Shown here in pieces: positions 50,578 to 59,350 of a stretch of DNA of 64,000 bases (its first letter is position 1; the number at the start of each line of letters is the position of its first letter). The position numbers and the translations under genes are program-made. The stretch lies in assembly GCA_040772305.1 (NCBI GenBank), contig JAXGYK010000002.1, positions 124,001-188,000 on the forward strand, written 5' to 3'. The notes under the pieces were generated by a model. It was given only the letters and a program-made list of their open reading frames with translations. It searched no databases and was not told the origin of the DNA. The stretch comes from Mesolinea sp040772305 (GTDB taxonomy: Bacteria > Chloroflexota > Anaerolineae > Anaerolineales > Anaerolineaceae).

Positions 50578-51753
50578 ATGAACTTCGTTGCTATTTCACC
50601 TAACTTTCCCCCCAATTATCACCAGTTTTGGAAGAGCCTTGCCAGGCGCGGAGTGACGATTCTGGGGCTGGGCGATACGGCCTACGATGAACTGGACCCA
50701 GAGATGAAGGCCTGCCTGAAAGAGTATTACTACCTGCCGCATATGCTGGACTATCAGGAACAGCTGAAGGCCGTGGCCTATTTGACCTTCAGGCACGGCA
50801 AGATCGACCGACTGGAATCACATAATGAATTCTGGCTGGAATCCGACGCGGCGCTACGATCGGATTTTAATATTTTTGGTTTAAAGCGCGAAAACATGCC
50901 CCAGATCAAGCACAAATCGGAGATGAAAAAGGTGTTTAAAGCCTGCGGTGTGCCTACTGCCCGCGGCTGCGTGGTGAATACGCTTGCGGACGCAGAGGGA
51001 TTAATCAACGAGGTGGGGTATCCTGTGGTTGCCAAACCGGATGTGGGTGTGGGGGCCAACCAAACCTACACCATTGAAAACCGGGATGAGCTTGAGTACT
51101 TTTTTAAGCATAAACCCGGTCAGGACTACATCTTTGAAGAATTTATCCACGGGAAAGTTGTGACCTATGACGGGCTTGTGGACCGTCATGGCAACGTGGT
51201 CTTTGATTCCGCCATGACCTATAGTCTCGGTGTGATGGAGACAGTAAACAAGTCTGAGGATATCTGGTATTACGTGGATCGCGAGGTTCCGGAGCGCCTG
51301 CGCGAGGCTGGCAGAAAAATTTTGAAGATGGACAAAATCCTCGAACGATTCTTTCATATCGAATTTTTTGAACTGCCGAACGGCGAATACTATGGGCTGG
51401 AGGTCAACATGCGCCCTCCGGGCGGCCTGACTACGGATATGTGGAATTATTCCAATGATTTCGATATCTATGAAGAATATGCCAACCTGGTCACTGAGGA
51501 TACTTTTAAGGCCGAGGTAAATCACAAATATTATTGCGGGTATGCATCCCGGCGGTACGCCAAGAATTACCACTATGCGATCGAAGATATTTTTTCCGAG
51601 TTCGGGCAGAATATTATGCTGCATACCAGTATTGAAGGTGTGTTTGCGCCTGCGCTGGGGGATTATGGCTTTATTTTCAGAACTGAAGATTATGCCAAGC
51701 TGGAAAAGATTGCCAGCTGGATCATGAAACTAAAGGAAACCTCGGTCCTATGA
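50578..51753 (+). CDS. ATP-grasp carboxylate-amine/thiol ligase-like protein
   Basis: The 391-residue protein has an N-terminal pre-ATP-grasp domain (MNFVAISPNFPPNYHQFW). The ATP-grasp fold follows, with YPVVAKPDVGVGANQTY (about 148-164), the adenine-binding strand DYIFEEFIHGKVVTYDGLVD (about 183-202), and the metal-binding EFFELPNGEYYGLEVNMRPPGG (about 262-283). Such enzymes activate a carboxylate as acyl phosphate and join it to an amine or thiol. The substrate is unknown. It overlaps the following esterase gene by four bases (ATGA), so the two act together. GAGGAGG precedes the ATG. Confidence 0.85.
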   Translation: MNFVAISPNFPPNYHQFWKSLARRGVTILGLGDTAYDELDPEMKACLKEYYYLPHMLDYQEQLKAVAYLTFRHGKIDRLESHNEFWLESDAALRSDFNIFGLKRENMPQIKHKSEMKKVFKACGVPTARGCVVNTLADAEGLINEVGYPVVAKPDVGVGANQTYTIENRDELEYFFKHKPGQDYIFEEFIHGKVVTYDGLVDRHGNVVFDSAMTYSLGVMETVNKSEDIWYYVDREVPERLREAGRKILKMDKILERFFHIEFFELPNGEYYGLEVNMRPPGGLTTDMWNYSNDFDIYEEYANLVTEDTFKAEVNHKYYCGYASRRYAKNYHYAIEDIFSEFGQNIMLHTSIEGVFAPALGDYGFIFRTEDYAKLEKIASWIMKLKETSVL

Positions 51754-52484
51754 ACGTTGAATATCATCGCTGGTGGAGCCCCAGTCTGGGGCAGGATATG
51801 GAATTAAAGGTGTATGGACATGCCGGCTGGCCGGTGCTGGTGTTCCCAGCCCAATCGGGAAGATTTTATGACTATGAAAATTTCGGAATGATCAACGTGG
51901 CCAGGTGGTTCATTGATGAGGGAAAGTTTCAGTTTTACACAGTGGATAGCGTGGACAGCCAAAGCTGGGCAAACTGGAACGCGCATCCTGCGGAACGGGC
52001 TGCCAGGCACCAGAGCTATGATGCCTATATCTGTAATGAGGTATTACCTTTTGTGCGCGGACGCACAGGCCCAGATACCAAAATGATCACTACCGGAGTG
52101 AGCATGGGCGGCTATCATAGCGGAAACTTTTTCTTTAAACATCCGGATTTGTTTAATGGCTTGATTTCGATGAGCGGCTTGTTCCAGCTGAGGATTTTTA
52201 TCGGCGATTTTGTGAATGATGATGTATACTTTAACTGTCCCCTGCATTATCTGCCAGGGATGGAGGACGACTGGTACCTGGAACAATACCGGCAAAGCAA
52301 GATCATCATCTGTGCCGGCCAGGGGGCATGGGAAGATGAGATGCTGGCGGACATCCGGGCTTTAGAACCGGTGCTGGCACAGAAGGGGATTCCGGCGTGG
52401 GTGGACTATTGGGGCCATGACGTCAACCATGACTGGCCCTGGTGGCTTAAACAACTACCGTATTTTCTGTCGCACTTGGCCTGA
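51750..52484 (+). CDS. Alpha/beta-hydrolase esterase (COG4947-like)
   Basis: The 244-residue protein has an alpha/beta-hydrolase fold with the nucleophile elbow GVSMGGYHSG (Ser about residue 114), an acidic residue near EDEMLADIRALEP and a catalytic His candidate in WGHDVNHDWPWW (about 226-237). VLVFPAQSGRFYDYENFGM gives the oxyanion region. No signal peptide, so it is cytoplasmic. It is translationally coupled to the ATP-grasp ligase and is followed by a terminator. One may expect that it hydrolyses or trims the ligase product. The reaction is unknown. Confidence 0.82.
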   Translation: MNVEYHRWWSPSLGQDMELKVYGHAGWPVLVFPAQSGRFYDYENFGMINVARWFIDEGKFQFYTVDSVDSQSWANWNAHPAERAARHQSYDAYICNEVLPFVRGRTGPDTKMITTGVSMGGYHSGNFFFKHPDLFNGLISMSGLFQLRIFIGDFVNDDVYFNCPLHYLPGMEDDWYLEQYRQSKIIICAGQGAWEDEMLADIRALEPVLAQKGIPAWVDYWGHDVNHDWPWWLKQLPYFLSHLA

Positions 52485-52498
52485 TACTGTGTGATCAA

Positions 52499-52528
52499 AA
52501 AAACAGCCTCAAAATCGGGGCTGTTTTT
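52499..52528 (+). terminator. Rho-independent terminator after the esterase gene
   Basis: AAAAACAGCC and GGCTGTTTTT form a 10-bp stem with a 10-nt loop, ending in a T-run, 15 bp after the stop. Confidence 0.85.
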
Positions 52529-52555
52529 GCAGAGGTTAAGGTCCGTTCAACTTTT

Positions 52556-52850
52556 TTAGGTTGTCCAGGTAGCGAGGCCATAGACTAGACCGGCAACAAT
52601 CAAGGTCTTGTTTTCCCTGCACCGATGCGGCGGATCATCCTACTGGCAGAACCGCCAGCCAGAACTTAACCGACAGCCAAGAGAAAACCGCCCACGATCA
52701 CGTCACCCCGGTTGAGGACAGAGGGTGCAAGTTTGATCAGTCCAAACTGTGCCATAGCCAGAAAACCGAATGATGAGAGCGCGATGTTAAAGAAGCCGGT
52801 AATCATCGAGTCGTTCATTATTCTGCTTAAAAAGGGTGAAAGATACTTGT
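52556..52850 (-). pseudogene. Remnant of a YeeE/YedE-like membrane protein gene
   Basis: On the minus strand from about 52850, conceptual translation gives FLSRIMNDSMITGFFNIALSS, then RGDVIVGGFLLAVG, a stop, VLAGGSASRMIRRIGAGKT, a frameshift, and LIVAGLVYGLATWTT. The pattern GGFLFxVGxVLAGGCxS is that of YeeE/YedE sulfur-compound transporters. Here it is broken by an in-frame stop, a +1/-1 shift and no proper start. Family placement is from motif resemblance only. Confidence 0.45.
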
Positions 52851-52884
52851 TTCAATTCTGGTTATCGGCAGAGAGATGCTTAAT

Positions 52885-53259
52885 TCAGACGAGGATTATC
52901 TCTGTCTGTATATTATCCATTTCATCAATGAAATCAAGGATAATTTGCTGATTTGAAGAGTCAGATAAGGCTGAGAGGAGTTCTTCTTGCAATTGCATTG
53001 TATTTAGCCCAAAGCTTGCGCCAAGGCGTAAACCTGCCGGCACGAGTTCGGAGGGTATCTTGAGGTCCAAAATTAGCTTGCCGCTTGAAAGGTCTCTTTT
53101 TCGAATGCACAAGGTCCGGTTTTTAGAAGTCAGGCTTATTGGATCGGCTTGAGGTTCGCGGGAAAGCTGCGGTGGGCTTTGCGTGGCATTCGGGACGGGT
53201 GCGGATCCTGCCTGGTCCGCATTAAGAACCTGTGACTGTTTCTGAAAACTCTTTGACAT
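52885..53259 (-). CDS. Hypothetical protein, 124 residues
   Basis: I do not recognise this protein. The N-terminal half is Ser/Pro/Gln-rich and probably disordered. The C-terminal half (about 48-124) looks folded, with alternating strands (RTLCIRKRDLSSGKLILDLKIP) and an acidic helix (DFIDEMDNIQTEIILV). A TATAGT lies 11 bases before the ATG with no clear ribosome site. It stands alone and divergent from ftcD. Confidence 0.55.
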   Translation of the reverse strand: MSKSFQKQSQVLNADQAGSAPVPNATQSPPQLSREPQADPISLTSKNRTLCIRKRDLSSGKLILDLKIPSELVPAGLRLGASFGLNTMQLQEELLSALSDSSNQQIILDFIDEMDNIQTEIILV

Positions 53260-53460
53260 AACGGGATTTTACTATATTGCTTGTTTTGGATGGCTGCCTG
53301 TGTATCCCTTTTAGCATTTGAATATGATCACTCACAGCAGTTTTACCGGGGATCGTGATTTAGTCACTGTTTCTCACAGTGCGGAGATATGGGCTAACGG
53401 TCTGGTTGGCAAGAAACGTAAAGCCAGCTTGGTATAATGGCGGCAGCAAAGGAGTGATGT

Positions 53461-54987
53461 ATGAAAATAGTGGAATGCATACCTAATTTTTCTGAAGCCC
53501 GCAGACCAGAGGTGGTTGAGGCGATCATTAATGCTGTTTCTGAAAGCGGAGGGGTTCACATCCTGGACCAACATTCCGATTTGGACCATAACCGTACGGT
53601 TCTTACTTTTGTTGGTCAACCGGAAGCTGTAGAAAAAGCAGCTTTTGCCGGAATAGCCAAAGCGGCGGAATTGATCGACTTGGATGTTCATAAGGGCGAA
53701 CACCCGCGCATGGGAGCGACTGATGTTGTACCCTTTGTTCCGATCAGTGAAGCTACCATGGACGAATGTGTTGAAATGGCGCGGCGCCTTGGAAAAAAGG
53801 TCGGCGAGGAATTAGATATTCCTGTTTACTTCTATGAGGAGGCAGCTCTGCGGAAAGACCGCGTGAATTTAGAGGATATCCGCCGCGGTGAATATGAGGG
53901 CCTAAAGCAAAGTATTGGTGAAGATCCCTATCGCAAGCCCGACTTTGGACCACAAAAATTAGGAAAAGCTGGTGCTACTGTCATTGGTGCCAGGCAGCCA
54001 CTGATTGCATATAATGTCTATTTGAACAGTAGTGATGTAAAGATTGCCCAAAAGATTGGACGACGGGTTCGCAATTCGAACGGCGGGTTCCGATATGTAA
54101 AAGGTATGGGCGTGCTGGTAAATGGTATGGCGCAGGTTTCAATGAACCTCACCAACTATAAGCGCTCTCCGATGGCTCAGATAACCGAATTTATACGTCG
54201 GGAAGCACAGCGTTACGGCGTTGGTATCCAGCATTCTGAACTGGTAGGTCTGATCCCGAACCAGGCTTTAATTGATGCTGCTTTGTACTACTTGCAATTG
54301 GATGGTTTTGAACCTGACCAGCTCTTAGACAATCGGGTTTATGCTGAGGCTAGTAAGGAGGCACCATCCCAGCCAGCATCCAGTTTTGTTGACGAGGTGG
54401 CAGCGGGTACGCCTGCACCCGGCGGTGGTTCCGTTGCTGCGCATAGTGGTGCCTTGGCCGTAGCGCTGGTTTTGATGGTTGCCCGGCTTACAGTAGGGAG
54501 AAAAAAATATGCTGCTGTTGAAGCTGAATGCAGCAAGATGATCATCGATGGTGAAGCACTGCGGAAACGCTTAGAAGAAGCTGTAGAACTTGATGCACAG
54601 GCATTTGATGGAATCTTGCAGGCTCGGCGCATGCCGAAAGACACCCCCAATGAGCAGGCAGCCAGGCAGGATGCCATCCATAAGGCGACATTGCACGCAG
54701 CAGCTGTACCGCTTGAGACTGCTCGTGACTGTCTTGCAGCCGTCAGGCTCGCATTCCGGATGGCTGAAATTGGCAACACTTCGACAATCACGGATGCTGC
54801 TTCCGGCGTACACCTTGGTATCGCTGCTTGCAAGGCGGCGCTTTTAAATGTGAAAATTAATCTGGCTGGGGTAGAGATGGTGGAACCCGCTGTATCTTAT
54901 ATTGAGGAGTGCAATAAAATTGAGGCAGAGCTTGTCGACTTGCAAACTCGCCTGGATGATGTGCTTTTGGAGCGTGCCGGTCTTTAA
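53461..54987 (+). CDS. ftcD: Bifunctional glutamate formimidoyltransferase / formimidoyl-THF cyclodeaminase
   Basis: The 508-residue protein fuses two histidine-degradation enzymes. Residues ~1-300 are the formiminotransferase (KIVECIPNFSEARRPEVVEAI, HPRMGATDVVPFVPI, GIQHSELVGLIPNQAL), which passes the formimino group from formiminoglutamate to tetrahydrofolate. Residues ~315-500 are the cyclodeaminase (FVDEVAAGTPAPGGGSVAAHSGALAVALVLMV), giving 5,10-methenyl-THF and ammonia. AAAGGAG precedes the ATG and TATAAT lies at 53433-53438. No other hut genes are beside it. Confidence 0.95.
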   Translation: MKIVECIPNFSEARRPEVVEAIINAVSESGGVHILDQHSDLDHNRTVLTFVGQPEAVEKAAFAGIAKAAELIDLDVHKGEHPRMGATDVVPFVPISEATMDECVEMARRLGKKVGEELDIPVYFYEEAALRKDRVNLEDIRRGEYEGLKQSIGEDPYRKPDFGPQKLGKAGATVIGARQPLIAYNVYLNSSDVKIAQKIGRRVRNSNGGFRYVKGMGVLVNGMAQVSMNLTNYKRSPMAQITEFIRREAQRYGVGIQHSELVGLIPNQALIDAALYYLQLDGFEPDQLLDNRVYAEASKEAPSQPASSFVDEVAAGTPAPGGGSVAAHSGALAVALVLMVARLTVGRKKYAAVEAECSKMIIDGEALRKRLEEAVELDAQAFDGILQARRMPKDTPNEQAARQDAIHKATLHAAAVPLETARDCLAAVRLAFRMAEIGNTSTITDAASGVHLGIAACKAALLNVKINLAGVEMVEPAVSYIEECNKIEAELVDLQTRLDDVLLERAGL

Positions 54988-55266
54988 TTACCGCATTTTT
55001 GGATAGATAATCACTGCTGCAAGCGGATTGACAATCAGGTTCTTTTTGAGTTGTTGGCCTGTGGTACGGGTCTGGTGCAGCAGTGAAAGTTTGGTTAATC
55101 AGCAAGTACAAGAGATTCTTTTGTTGGGCTTGTTTGTAACCGTTTGCTTTATAATGTTTTGGGGATCGCTGAGTACACCTTCTTGAGCATCGCTAAGAGC
55201 AGACGATTGAGAGATGGTATGCTAGTAAGCAAGGTTTAGAAAAATCTATGTCAAGGATATAAAGAA

Positions 55267-55821
55267 ATGGGCCTAAAACCAGATAATTGGATTCGCAAGA
55301 TGGCGATTGAACAAAACATGATTACACCCTTTGAAGAATCACAGGTGCGCGAGGGTGTGATTTCATACGGAACTTCTTCGTATGGTTACGACATCCGTGT
55401 TGCCAACGAATACAAGATTTTTACGAATATTTACAGTGCAATTGTAGACCCCAAGAATTTCGATCCCCGTTCGATGGTTGATTTTGTTGGTGATGTTTGT
55501 GTAATTCCGCCAAACTCTTTTGCATTGGCACGTACAGTAGAGTACTTTAAGATTCCTAAGAACGTGCTTACGATCTGTTTGGGAAAATCTACCTATGCCC
55601 GCTGCGGAATCATTGTAAATGTGACTCCTTTTGAGCCGGAGTGGGAAGGCTTTGTAACCCTTGAAATTTCCAATACCACCCCTTTACCCGCGAAGATTTA
55701 TTCGAATGAAGGTATTGCCCAGGTGCTCTTTTTTGAAGGGGATGGACCCTGCGATATAACCTATGCCCAAAAGAAAGGTAAGTACCAAGGTCAGCAATCT
55801 ATTGTGCTGCCTAAGCTGTAA
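55267..55821 (+). CDS. dcd: dCTP deaminase
   Basis: The 184-residue enzyme deaminates dCTP to dUTP, feeding thymidylate synthesis. Family motifs are SYGTSSYGYDIRVANEYKIF (about 34-53), CLGKSTYARCGIIVNVTPFEPEWEG (catalytic Ser/Arg and Glu, about 106-130) and IAQVLFFEGDGPC. Whether it is mono- or bifunctional (dCTP to dUMP) cannot be said from the motifs. A TATAAT occurs upstream at 55150-55155. A terminator follows. Confidence 0.95.
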   Translation: MGLKPDNWIRKMAIEQNMITPFEESQVREGVISYGTSSYGYDIRVANEYKIFTNIYSAIVDPKNFDPRSMVDFVGDVCVIPPNSFALARTVEYFKIPKNVLTICLGKSTYARCGIIVNVTPFEPEWEGFVTLEISNTTPLPAKIYSNEGIAQVLFFEGDGPCDITYAQKKGKYQGQQSIVLPKL

Positions 55822-55855
55822 TACTTAATGTTCCCTTTTTGGATCGAAATAACAG

Positions 55856-55877
55856 GGTGACCGAAAGGTCACCTTTT
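55856..55877 (+). terminator. Rho-independent terminator after dcd
   Basis: GGTGACC and GGTCACC with a GAAA tetraloop, followed by TTTT. Confidence 0.85.
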
Positions 55878-55920
55878 GCGAACTGTAAGCTAGGTTGAAT
55901 ATCAAATCAAGGATAAACGG

Positions 55921-56364
55921 ATGTTGGAACCCGAATATTGGAAACGGAAAACACTGGATGAAATGAACGTCGAAGAGTGGGAAGCACTTTGTGATGCTTG
56001 CTCGAAATGCTGTTTGTATAAATTCCAGGAAGCTGATGATCCGGAAGTTAAGTTTACAAATGTGGTCTGCCGGTACATGGATCCCGACACTTGCCTGTGC
56101 AGCGACTACCTCAACCGGCATGAAAATGTGCCCGAATGCATTCATTTAACACCAAAGTTGGCACGTGAAGCAAACTGGCTGCCTAAAACCTGCGCTTACC
56201 GTTTAGTGGCTTTGAACCAGGATTTGCCCTGGTGGCATCCTTTAAAAACGGGCGACCCAAACAGTACACGCAAGGCAGGGGCTTCGGTTGCAGGAAAGGC
56301 AGTTTCGGAAACTCTTGTTGATCCGGATGACTTGGAAGATATGGTTGTTGATTGGTTCAATTGA
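55921..56364 (+). CDS. YcgN/UPF0260-type cysteine cluster protein
   Basis: The 147-residue protein has the UPF0260/YkgJ-type cysteine pattern CDACSKCCLYKF (about 24-35), VCRYMDPDTCLCSDYLNR (about 50-67), CIHLTP and CAYRL (about 94). This is thought to bind zinc or an Fe-S cluster. It matches E. coli YcgN in length and layout, and function is unknown. It lies between dcd and the c-di-AMP receptor genes. Confidence 0.88.
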   Translation: MLEPEYWKRKTLDEMNVEEWEALCDACSKCCLYKFQEADDPEVKFTNVVCRYMDPDTCLCSDYLNRHENVPECIHLTPKLAREANWLPKTCAYRLVALNQDLPWWHPLKTGDPNSTRKAGASVAGKAVSETLVDPDDLEDMVVDWFN

Positions 56365-56436
56365 AATAAGTATCTGTTCTGCTTCAAACTAGGATAGAAT
56401 ATAAATAAAGGAAGCCTGAAAGGGAGTACGCAGATC

Positions 56437-56775
56437 ATGAAAGAGCAAAAATCCCAAAATCTGATGATTGCTGTGGTGCAATCGCAAGATGCTGACCTGG
56501 TCGATCAAAACCTAACCAGTCAGGGCTTTGTGTTTGTTCGTTTGCCGAGTACCGGCGGTTTTTTACGCGACCGCAACGTAACTTTTATGATAGCCAGCTC
56601 TCCTGAAACAGTGGAGGGCCTCAAGGAAATGCTGCTCTCAGTAGCTAAAAAACGTATAACCTATATTGCTACCCCAATTGAAAGTGGGCCGCTGCCAATT
56701 CCGATCCCTACGGAGACGGTTGTGGGGGGAGTGAGTCTTTTTGGTTTGGAAGTGGAACTCTTTGAGGAGATTTAA
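56437..56775 (+). CDS. darA: PII-like cyclic-di-AMP receptor (DarA family)
   Basis: The 112-residue protein belongs to the DarA/PstA (DUF970) family of trimeric PII-like proteins that bind c-di-AMP. It has LMIAVVQSQDADLVDQNL, the conserved RLPSTGGFLRDRNVTFMI (about 37-54) and the B-loop end PIPIPTETVVGGVSLFGLEVELFEEI. AAAGGGAG precedes the ATG. Its stop is directly followed by the start of a second, shorter family member. CdaA, which makes the ligand, is encoded at 39.5-40.4 kb. Confidence 0.9.
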   Translation: MKEQKSQNLMIAVVQSQDADLVDQNLTSQGFVFVRLPSTGGFLRDRNVTFMIASSPETVEGLKEMLLSVAKKRITYIATPIESGPLPIPIPTETVVGGVSLFGLEVELFEEI

Positions 56776-57042
56776 ATGAAACTACTGATTGCCATCATTC
56801 GTGATGAGGATAACGACAAGGTCTCGGGGGCATTAACGGAGAACGGTTTTAGAGTAACGTTTATCGCCTCAACGGGGGGATTCTTTCGCAGCGGGCGTGC
56901 GACCCTTTTTATCGGCTTGGAAGAATCCAGACTCGAGCAAGCTTTGGAGTTGATCCGTAATGTTACCAGCGAGCCGAAAAATCCTAATGAACATAAGGCA
57001 ACCATTTTTGTACTTGATGTTCAGGAATTTGTGCAGCTTTAA
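56776..57042 (+). CDS. Short PII-like DarA paralogue
   Basis: The 88-residue protein has the same core (MKLLIAIIRDEDNDKVSGAL, FIASTGGFFRSGRATLFIGLEE, IFVLDVQEFVQL) as its neighbour. It lacks about 20 residues of the long loop before the last strand, the region that shapes the ligand site in DarA. It starts one base after the stop of the first gene, with GAGGAG inside that gene's end. It may form hetero-oligomers with the first protein or bind another ligand. Loss of c-di-AMP binding is possible. Confidence 0.88.
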   Translation: MKLLIAIIRDEDNDKVSGALTENGFRVTFIASTGGFFRSGRATLFIGLEESRLEQALELIRNVTSEPKNPNEHKATIFVLDVQEFVQL

Positions 57043-57367
57043 GTGCGCGAATTTGAATTCTGTATTGTTTAGGTTAAGCAAGCAGACTAATAGAAACATT
57101 CCATTTTTATTAGACTAATACAGTCTCTGATAATGTACGCCTTGTCGATCTGATTTTGACAAGGCGTTTTACATCATTGAAAGCGGCTAGATTCATGGTG
57201 TATTAATTGAGCTGGTTTTGCTAAAACGAATGAGGTTGACAGACGATACCTGTGTTTGCTCTTCAAAGTTTTTTACCGGACTTAAGGTTTGTGGTAAATA
57301 CTTTTAAGGTCTTGGTTAGAAAATATTCCGTCAAATAGATTATCATCAAGCTTGATGAAGGATAACA
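57043..57367. other. Intergenic stretch with terminator
   Basis: Besides the terminator at 57137-57170 no gene is seen. The end of the stretch carries the promoter and ribosome site (AAGGA) of the DUF4013 gene. Confidence 0.4.
57137..57170 (+). terminator. Rho-independent terminator after the PII-like genes
   Basis: ACGCCTTGTC and GACAAGGCGT form a 10-bp stem with an 11-nt loop, followed by TTT. Confidence 0.85.
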
Positions 57368-57856
57368 ATGGAAGAAAGGACTATCCGTATGAAATTCGGA
57401 AAAGCATTTACCTATATTTTTGATGACCCCAATTGGACAAGCAAGCTTTTGGCACCAGTATTCATTACTCTGATTCCGGTTATTGGAATACTGGTAGCCG
57501 TCGGGTATTACCTTGACCTAACCCGCAATGTATCCCGTGGTGAGCCCTATCCGCTGCCAAATTTTGATTTTGGTCCTCAGCTGGCCCGTGGTTTTAAATG
57601 GTTTGTAATCCAGCTGATTTACGGCATTCCAATGGTTGTTTTAAGCGTATTTTTGGTGCCGTTTATTGTTGATATTGTAAATAAGAGCGATAAAGGAATC
57701 ACCGCTACATTTTCGATCTTTATGGTGGTTGCCTTGGGTTTGCTCATCCTAGGGATTGGCTTATTGATCAGCTTGATTATTCCTGTTGCCCAAGCAAACT
57801 TTGCCAATAAAGACACGATTCGAAGCGGTTTGGCATTCCGCGAAATCTTCAGGATG

Positions 57857-58963
57857 TTAGGCAATAAGTTTAGGGTGATGAGCCAGCACATGGTATCCAC
57901 TCCAATCGCCGAGTTGCACAGAGATCAAGTCCAGGAAGATAGGAGGGGCGAACCTGATTTTAGCATGGAGATCAGGATTATTCTTCAGGAGGAATTGCCA
58001 TGGGGAGGCTCGGCTAAGCGCTGAATGCTTCCTGACCACATTGTAGTAATAGAGATAATTCATGGCCTCAAAGAAGAAAGCCTTGGGCGAAGGGATGGAT
58101 AAGAGACGAGGGATGTAAAACTCCTCATCATCCGTGCGGTGAGATCGTTCGACATGCGCATTCTCCTGAGGGGAGCCCTTATGGTTCTGGATGAATGAAC
58201 AGCCAAAAGACGCGAGCAGCTTTCTTAGTTCGCTGACCTTGAGCCAGGAGCGTCCCCCGAATTCCTCACCATGATCTACGGTGAAGACAATCGGGACAGA
58301 GACATTATGCGATCTGAGCCAGGAGAGAACCCAGAGGAAGAACATCAGCCCATTGTTCCAGTTGCGCTCATAGGAATAGGCAATCAGCTTGAAACGGGAG
58401 TTCACATCGATAGCAGACCACTGATAAAGGGGCAGATTGCGGGCATAGTGGTGTTGAATTTGCTCCATGGAAAGCGCTTTTTGGTCGACTATGTACTTGA
58501 GGTCAATCTGGACAATCTCAAAAGCTTTGGCCTGATACCAATCCACGAAAGGTCGTTCACCTTTCTTCTGAGATTTATGAACTGCTAATTTGGCCAGGTT
58601 CCGTCTGAGGATATTGCGGATGGTGTGCTGGGAAAGCACTATCCCATCCGCTTCTTCCAGTTCCTCCTTTAATCGCAGAGGGCCATAGCGGGTCTGCCTG
58701 CGCAGAGCCAGAACCCGTTCCTCCAACTCAGCCCCCGTTTTGTTGGCAACTCGCTTTGGCGCCTTGCTCTGATCCTTCAGGCTTCCTGCGGCTTTTTTAC
58801 TTAGCGCTTTGTACACCGTCGCCCTGGTAACGTTCAGGATACGGGCTGTTCGGGATACATTCCCGGATTGGGCTTTGTGAACCTGCAGGATCGCTCGCCG
58901 TGCTGCTTCCGGACTGATCTGCCTCAGTTCTCGGTAGTCTAAGTGGGTGATATCTTTGATCAA
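57857..58963 (-). CDS. Transposase of the 1200-bp IS (copy 2)
   Basis: Through residue 363 this protein matches the transposase of copy 1: helix-turn-helix at 33-55 and D154, D230, E272 in the integrase core. As in copy 1, the frame has no stop inside the element. Here it runs five codons beyond the right end (PKLIA) into the target gene and stops at 57857. The start is the TTG at 58963 with GAGG upstream. Confidence 0.92.
   Translation of the reverse strand: MIKDITHLDYRELRQISPEAARRAILQVHKAQSGNVSRTARILNVTRATVYKALSKKAAGSLKDQSKAPKRVANKTGAELEERVLALRRQTRYGPLRLKEELEEADGIVLSQHTIRNILRRNLAKLAVHKSQKKGERPFVDWYQAKAFEIVQIDLKYIVDQKALSMEQIQHHYARNLPLYQWSAIDVNSRFKLIAYSYERNWNNGLMFFLWVLSWLRSHNVSVPIVFTVDHGEEFGGRSWLKVSELRKLLASFGCSFIQNHKGSPQENAHVERSHRTDDEEFYIPRLLSIPSPKAFFFEAMNYLYYYNVVRKHSALSRASPWQFLLKNNPDLHAKIRFAPPIFLDLISVQLGDWSGYHVLAHHPKLIA
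57859..57873. repeat. 15-bp target site duplication, left copy of IS copy 2
   Basis: AGGCAATAAGTTTAG, repeated exactly at 59074-59088. Confidence 0.95.
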
Positions 58964-59073
58964 TATATACCTCGATGTCTCTATATCCTATCCCCCATAA
59001 TTCCAGACATCGATCTCTGTACCCCAGGTAATTCCAGTTCATAAACTGTATACTATGTGCTGACCCCCTCACA
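57874..59073 (-). mobile_element. 1200-bp insertion sequence, copy 2 (inverted)
   Basis: Same length and termini as the element at 2636-3835, in the opposite orientation, with its own perfect 15-bp target duplication. It has inserted into the DUF4013 gene. Near-identity of the two copies implies recent transposition. The pair, 54 kb apart in inverted orientation, could mediate inversion of everything between them. Confidence 0.95.
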
Positions 59074-59088
59074 AGGCAATAAGTTTAG
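59074..59088. repeat. 15-bp target site duplication, right copy of IS copy 2
   Basis: Exact repeat of 57859-57873. Confidence 0.95.
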
Positions 59089-59293
59089 CGCCTGGCTTTT
59101 TGTCTACCTGGGTTTTATAATCGCAGGATTTATTGCGCCGCTAGGAAGCGCAGTGGTCGTTGTTGGTGTTTTGATTACCAACGCTTACGGACATCTGCTT
59201 ACAGCTTACCTCTTAGGAGAAGCCTATAGGGTGTCGGAAACCAAAGTTGTACAGCAAGTACCGGTTTACTAAACCTTAAAGTTCTGAAATAGA

Positions 59294-59325
59294 ATGGCTA
59301 GATTGGTTCGATCTAGCCATTTTTA
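59294..59325. terminator. Bidirectional terminator between convergent genes
   Basis: ATGGCTAGAT and ATCTAGCCAT form a 10-bp stem with a 7-nt loop. A T-run follows on the plus strand and an A-T rich tail on the minus. It separates the DUF4013 and AMMECR1 genes. Confidence 0.8.
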
Positions 59326-59350
59326 TCCTACTGGCAGTTAGTTATTTGGA

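Larger units (their letters stand above)
57368..59272 (+). pseudogene. DUF4013 membrane protein gene interrupted by the 1200-bp IS
   Basis: The 5' part (57368-57873) encodes four membrane helices with YIFDDPNWTSKLLAPVFITLIPVIG, typical of DUF4013. The 3' part (59089-59272) encodes SAWLFVYLGFIIAGFIAPLG... to VVQQVPVY. Removing the IS and one copy of its 15-bp duplication restores one frame of 229 residues (MLGNKFSAWLFVYLG across the join), a normal family length. In the present state the 5' part reads into the IS and ends at 58022. DUF4013 proteins are multi-pass membrane proteins of unknown function. It lies downstream of the c-di-AMP receptor genes. Confidence 0.92.
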
